Below, one piece after another: positions 32,273 to 36,316 of a stretch of DNA of 36,316 nt. Origin of the DNA: SOJZ01 sp964556565 (GTDB taxonomy: Archaea > Thermoproteota > Bathyarchaeia > Bathyarchaeales > Bathyarchaeaceae); contig CAZKWF010000016.1 in assembly GCA_964556565.1 (NCBI GenBank), positions 1-36,316 on the forward strand. Reading direction: 5' to 3'. Both the position numbers and the translations under genes were made by a program. Each line of letters starts with the position of its first letter. The stretch's first letter is position 1. Below the pieces are notes generated by a model. It was not told the origin of the DNA and made no database searches. It saw only the letters and a list, made by a program, of their open reading frames with translations.

Positions 32273-35023
32273 GTGGTTGCTGTGAGTCGCAAATGGCATG
32301 CTATGGAAAGCAAGGATGTTATGCGTACTCTGAAAACTGATCTAAAAGGTTTGAGCGTGGAGGAAGCTAAGCGTCGGATGGAAGAATTTGGACCCAACGA
32401 GCTGAAGAAGGCAGAGAGGAAGTCGCCGGTAAAAATCTTCATTGAACAGTTCACAGACATATTGATTATAATATTGTTAATTGCCACGTTGCTTTCAGTC
32501 GCTATAGGAGAAGTCTACGATGCAACAGTTATAATAGCGATAGTCATCGCATGTGCAGTTTTAGGCTTCACCCAAGAGTACAAGGCGGAAAAGGCTTTAG
32601 AAGCTCTAAAAAAGATGACCGCTCCGACAGCCACGGTTTTACGTGACGGAAAAGAATTGCAGCTTCAAACTCAGAATGTTGTACCTGGCGACATTCTCTT
32701 ATTGTACACCGGAGACAAGGTGTCCGCGGATGCTAGGCTTATTGAAGCTATAAACATGAAAACAGATGAGGCCCCATTAACAGGTGAATCCACCCCTGTA
32801 AACAAGGACGTTAAGCCTTCACATGAAGAAACTCCCGTTTCTGATAGACGCAACATAGTATTTACTGGCACAGTTGTTGTTTATGGACGCGGCAAAGCAG
32901 TTGTTACATCAACGGGAATGAATACAGAATTTGGAAAAATCGCTAAAATGGTTCAAGTAACCGAAGAGGAAGAAACGCCGCTTGAGAAAAGAATGGCTCA
33001 TGTTGGGAAATGGCTTGGAATACTCTCAGTTGCAGTCTGCCTTTTTGTAGGATTTTTGGGCATTATAAGAGGACGCGAAATTCTAGAAATGATTCTGTGG
33101 GGTATAAGCCTTGCAGTAGCCGCTGTTCCAGAAGCGTTACCAGCGGTAGTGACGGGCGCACTTGCAGTGGGCATGTATCGGATGGCTAGAGAAAACTCCA
33201 TAGTCCGAAGGCTTCCAGCAGTTGAAACTCTAGGCTGCACAAGCGTCATATGTTCAGACAAAACAGGAACACTGACCAAGGGTGAAATGACTGTGCAAAG
33301 AATCTACGTAAACGACAAATCTTTGAAGATCACGGGTGTCGGCTACGAACCCCAAGGAGAATTCCTGTTTGAAGATAAGAGACTCAACCCAACCAAAGAA
33401 AAAGAGCTTCACGCACTCTTAAAAGCTGCAACTTTATGCAACGACGCGAAACTGGAGAAGGAAGAGGGAAAGTGGATGGTGAAAGGTGACCCAACAGAAG
33501 GAGCGTTAGTGGTTGCTGCTGCCAAGGCAGTTTTGTGGAAACAAGAAATTGAAAAAAAAGAACCACGAATAAACGAAATCCCGTTTTCTTCGGAAAGAAA
33601 ACGCATGACTACAATTCACGAAGCAAATGGCAAGAGCAAAATAGCTTACATGAAAGGCGCTCCAGAAATCGTTTTAGAAAAATGTAAGAAAGTTTACACT
33701 AATGGAAAAGTGCATAAATTAACTGATGAAATACGCAGGGAAATATCAGTAGTAATTGAAGCCATGTCAATACAAGCGTTAAGAAATCTGGGCTTCGCGT
33801 ACAAGGAATTACCAGAATTTACAACTTCATTAAATGAAGAAGACGAGAAAGACTTTGTTTTCCTTGGGATAATGGGGATGATTGACCCTCCACGAGAAGA
33901 AGTGAAAGAAGCAATCTACATGTGTGGAAAAGCCGGAATCAAAGTTGTTATGGTTACTGGCGACCACAAATTGACAGCCGTGGCAGTAGCCAAAGAACTG
34001 AACCTGGTAGGTGAAAGTGAAAAGGAAGAAGGCAGAGTGTTAACTGGAGCAGAATTGGATAAGGTCAGCGGCGAAGAATTCGAGAAAGTCGTTGAAAACG
34101 TTGTGATTTATGCAAGGGTTTCGCCGGAACACAAAGTTCGAATAGTCAAGGCCCTAAGGAAAAAAGGTTACATCTGCGCCATGACAGGCGACGGTGTAAA
34201 TGATGCACCAGCTTTAAAGAGGGCTGACATAGGCATAGCGATGGGAATAACTGGAACGGAAGTTACGAAAGAGGCGTCAGACATGGTTTTGGCTGATGAC
34301 AACTTCGCAACAATTGTAAGAGCAGTTAAAGAAGGACGCGAAATCTTCGAGAACATCAAGAAGTACCTAACGTATCTGCTTCGTTGCAACATTATGGAGA
34401 TACTCGTGATGTTCATAGTTATGATGATTGCTCCAGGACCGTCATTCGAGATGCCTTCAGGCATGGTGCCACCAGCTATAGCTCTTACAACGATTCAGAT
34501 TCTTTGGGTAAATCTGACAACAGATGGTTTACCAGCCATAGCCTTGGGTGTAGACCCGGGTGATCCAGACCTAATGGAGAGAAAACCAAGAGACCCAAAG
34601 GAAAGTATTTTCACACGGGACGTGAAGGTATACCTTCTTGCAGTTCCGGTGTTGATGACTGTTCTTCTCTTAGGTGGATATCTCTCTTATCAACCTTGGG
34701 TAAGCAAGGATAGCTTGATAGAAGCACGTACACAGCTCTTTACAGCTTTAATCTTAATGGAACTGGTTAACGCTGTAAATGCACGTTCACTCAAATACAC
34801 AGTCTTTAAGGTGGGTCTGTTTAAGAACAAGTTCCTCTGGATTGCAATACTTTCCTCATTAGGCTTACAGCTGATGGTGCTCTACACTCCAGCACTTCAC
34901 AGCTTATTCGACGTAACATATCCAGGGCTGTTCGACTGGGCCGTAGCCATTGCTTTCACTTTAATAGTGTTCTTCAGCATAGAAATCGGCAAGTACATAG
35001 GAAGCAGAAAATCGGGGTCATAA
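32273..35023 (+). CDS. P-type Ca2+-ATPase (SERCA-like, type IIA)
   Basis: ATP-driven cation pump, 916 residues. The N-terminal cation-ATPase domain starts at WHAMESKDV, so the start must be upstream of it; GTG 32273 is the only near choice, with GGAG 13 bases before. The phosphorylated Asp is in SDKTGTLTKGEM near residue 330 and the hinge is TGDGVNDAPALKRADIGIAM near 639. Ca2+ ligands known from SERCA are all matched: Glu in M4 (VPEALP), Asn and Glu in M5 (RCNIMEIL), Asn-x-x-Thr-Asp in M6 (WVNLTTDGLP) and Glu in M8 (MELVNAVN). Both Ca2+ sites therefore appear intact. The M4 loop reads PEALP rather than PEGLP. Expected role: Ca2+ export. Confidence 0.92.
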   Translation: MVAVSRKWHAMESKDVMRTLKTDLKGLSVEEAKRRMEEFGPNELKKAERKSPVKIFIEQFTDILIIILLIATLLSVAIGEVYDATVIIAIVIACAVLGFTQEYKAEKALEALKKMTAPTATVLRDGKELQLQTQNVVPGDILLLYTGDKVSADARLIEAINMKTDEAPLTGESTPVNKDVKPSHEETPVSDRRNIVFTGTVVVYGRGKAVVTSTGMNTEFGKIAKMVQVTEEEETPLEKRMAHVGKWLGILSVAVCLFVGFLGIIRGREILEMILWGISLAVAAVPEALPAVVTGALAVGMYRMARENSIVRRLPAVETLGCTSVICSDKTGTLTKGEMTVQRIYVNDKSLKITGVGYEPQGEFLFEDKRLNPTKEKELHALLKAATLCNDAKLEKEEGKWMVKGDPTEGALVVAAAKAVLWKQEIEKKEPRINEIPFSSERKRMTTIHEANGKSKIAYMKGAPEIVLEKCKKVYTNGKVHKLTDEIRREISVVIEAMSIQALRNLGFAYKELPEFTTSLNEEDEKDFVFLGIMGMIDPPREEVKEAIYMCGKAGIKVVMVTGDHKLTAVAVAKELNLVGESEKEEGRVLTGAELDKVSGEEFEKVVENVVIYARVSPEHKVRIVKALRKKGYICAMTGDGVNDAPALKRADIGIAMGITGTEVTKEASDMVLADDNFATIVRAVKEGREIFENIKKYLTYLLRCNIMEILVMFIVMMIAPGPSFEMPSGMVPPAIALTTIQILWVNLTTDGLPAIALGVDPGDPDLMERKPRDPKESIFTRDVKVYLLAVPVLMTVLLLGGYLSYQPWVSKDSLIEARTQLFTALILMELVNAVNARSLKYTVFKVGLFKNKFLWIAILSSLGLQLMVLYTPALHSLFDVTYPGLFDWAVAIAFTLIVFFSIEIGKYIGSRKSGS

Positions 35024-35075
35024 CTGCCTTTTCACGCAAGTGAGCGGAGCATGTCGGTTCCACGGTTTGCAGAAT

Positions 35076-36316
35076 TTATCTGTTAGTGCCGAACCAATCT
35101 GATATCTTCTTATCCTTTTCTATTTTAGATTCAATATTCATTGGTTTGAACGTCTGACCTAAGGCTGTTCTGAGGTTTCGAACGTAATCCTTAACGTTAA
35201 CTTCTGACAAGCTTTTCACATGGGCTGTGGGTTTCACAGTGAATTTTTTGCCTTTATAGTTAAATGGGTTGACTTTTATGAATGAAACCGGGTCTCTCTT
35301 GCTTACGTCCACGCCCGCGTCGATGAGTTGAACGGCGCATTGATAGGGTTGATGTAACGCTTCCTCCAATCTAGCCTTTTGTTTCGGATCAAAGTAAAGC
35401 TGCACCGAGTACTCCAAGTCTTTGAGTTTGATTCTTCCTTGTCTCAAATCTTTGATTGCTTCTTGAGTAATTGCTGCGATTCTTTCCTTTGCCAACCTGT
35501 ATTCTTCTAGGTTTTTCACGTGGCTTAGCTCTTTGACGCAGTTTCGAAACACTCTTAGAAAGAACTCGGGTGAATTGGATTTGATTACTGTTAGCCCTTT
35601 GATGTCGGGCGTTCCGTCTTTTAAGATGCCAAAATATGCCTTTTTGGCTTCCGGCAACACGCAGAGCGAGTACTCTTTGTCAACAGCTAAATCTAGTCGA
35701 AGCTTCTCTTTCACGGTTCTGACCAGCCATTTCACTTCTTTTTCAGGCGGGTTGTCTAAGAATATAGAATCCGTGTCGCCGTATGTTGGATGTAGACCAT
35801 GTTCTTCAGCCATGTTCCATGCCGTTTGAAGAGCATAACGTCCGTAACCCGTTATAGATTCAGCTAACGGTGTGGACGCAAGTCCATGGATTCTCACTGT
35901 GACGCCATAGCTAGAAACTGATATTAGTTTTAGTAGTTTGGCTAATGCTTCGGCTAAAAGCCGTTCATGTTTTGATGTTGAGGGATTCTTTGAAAGAGGT
36001 TTAAACCAGTGGATTCGTAAGTCCTTTAACGCGCCGATTATCACCGAGTAGAAGCCTCTTCTCCTTACACAAACGTGGTGGTCTAATTCTGAAATTCTGT
36101 TGCCTCTACACTCTTCGTGTTTGCAGTCAACCGTCTCGTATGACAAGTTGTAGCTGTCGATACAGCTTGGATAGAGGCTTTCAAAGTCGGTTACGACAGT
36201 GTTGAAGTAGATTCCACTCTTCGGCGTAATCGTCAGGGCTCCTGGAACGGATTCTTTCAGTTTTCCTCCTTTTCTCAGCTCTTTTGATGTGGGAATCAGA
36301 AAGTTGTTTCTCTTCA
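35076..36316 (-). CDS. polB: Family B DNA polymerase, C-terminal part (5' end beyond window)
   Basis: The reading frame continues to the window edge past the first in-window start (36146), so the gene is cut. Motif A DFESLYPS is at about 36188-36165 and motif C YGDTDSIF at about 35783-35760. A Cys pair precedes HHVCVRRRGFYS, as in archaeal PolB1-like enzymes. Motif B reads KLISVSSYG (about 35950-35924), where KxxxNSxYG is the rule: the polymerase lysine is kept but Asn is replaced by Val. All palm carboxylates seen are intact, so the enzyme should be active. The exonuclease domain lies outside. It is convergent with the Ca2+-ATPase. Confidence 0.92.
   Translation of the reverse strand, partial: KRNNFLIPTSKELRKGGKLKESVPGALTITPKSGIYFNTVVTDFESLYPSCIDSYNLSYETVDCKHEECRGNRISELDHHVCVRRRGFYSVIIGALKDLRIHWFKPLSKNPSTSKHERLLAEALAKLLKLISVSSYGVTVRIHGLASTPLAESITGYGRYALQTAWNMAEEHGLHPTYGDTDSIFLDNPPEKEVKWLVRTVKEKLRLDLAVDKEYSLCVLPEAKKAYFGILKDGTPDIKGLTVIKSNSPEFFLRVFRNCVKELSHVKNLEEYRLAKERIAAITQEAIKDLRQGRIKLKDLEYSVQLYFDPKQKARLEEALHQPYQCAVQLIDAGVDVSKRDPVSFIKVNPFNYKGKKFTVKPTAHVKSLSEVNVKDYVRNLRTALGQTFKPMNIESKIEKDKKISDWFGTNR

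Noticed and set aside
1..36316. Insertion sequence or integrase
   Set aside because: No transposase, integrase or long terminal inverted repeats were recognised; only fragments and short palindromes suggest past rearrangement.

Overview
The window reads as a chromosomal segment of an uncultivated anaerobic archaeon. Archaeal markers are a family B DNA polymerase of archaeal type, a PDCD5-like DNA-binding protein, heterodisulfide reductase (Hdr) genes, TATA-box promoters and GGTGA/GGAG ribosome sites. The mix of several HdrA paralogues, two membrane pyrophosphatases, hydrogenase maturation genes and a crenarchaeal-style PolB fits a Bathyarchaeia-like lineage. That placement is inference; no rRNA or complete tRNA is present to fix it.

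Layout. 1-4.6 kb (+): 5'-truncated hdrA-mvhD fusion, hdrC, hdrB, then fdhD and a broken mobA. 5-9.5 kb: ion energetics, with a proton-type membrane pyrophosphatase, a CPA2 cation/H+ antiporter and a CaCA cation exchanger. 9.5-13.9 kb: an HTH regulator, a Glu/Leu/Phe/Val-type dehydrogenase, the FMN domain of archaeal glutamate synthase and a stand-alone Lrp/AsnC RAM-domain protein (nitrogen metabolism). 14.1-19.3 kb (mostly -): thioredoxin reductase, an HdrD-like FeS protein and a second HdrA, separated by debris (5' fragments of hdrA and trxB and a tRNA-His-like 3' half). 19.4-25.6 kb: PDCD5-like protein, hypF-hypC-hypD, two small hypothetical genes and convergent hypE. 25.8-30 kb (+): six-cluster polyferredoxin, a third HdrA with MvhD domain and a lipoate ligase. 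30-36.3 kb: second pyrophosphatase (-), a SERCA-like Ca2+-ATPase (+) and the 3' part of polB (-), which runs off the window.

Together the genes describe flavin-based electron bifurcation or FeS electron transfer (three HdrA, one HdrBC pair, one HdrD-like protein, polyferredoxin). Maturation of NiFe hydrogenase (Hyp) and formate dehydrogenase (FdhD) is present without the structural genes. Pyrophosphate-driven H+ pumping and secondary cation transport complete the picture.

The most striking unexplained signal is a family of short, perfectly alternating purine-pyrimidine palindromes built on TGCATGCATGCG or TGCACGCGTGCA. At least 13 copies lie outside intact genes. Three of them sit exactly where a truncated 5' gene fragment (mobA, hdrA, trxB) loses its homology. 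Others sit just upstream of the likely promoters of the dehydrogenase, glutamate synthase and RAM-domain genes. Whether they are operators, recombination scars or footprints of a small mobile element cannot be settled from this window alone.
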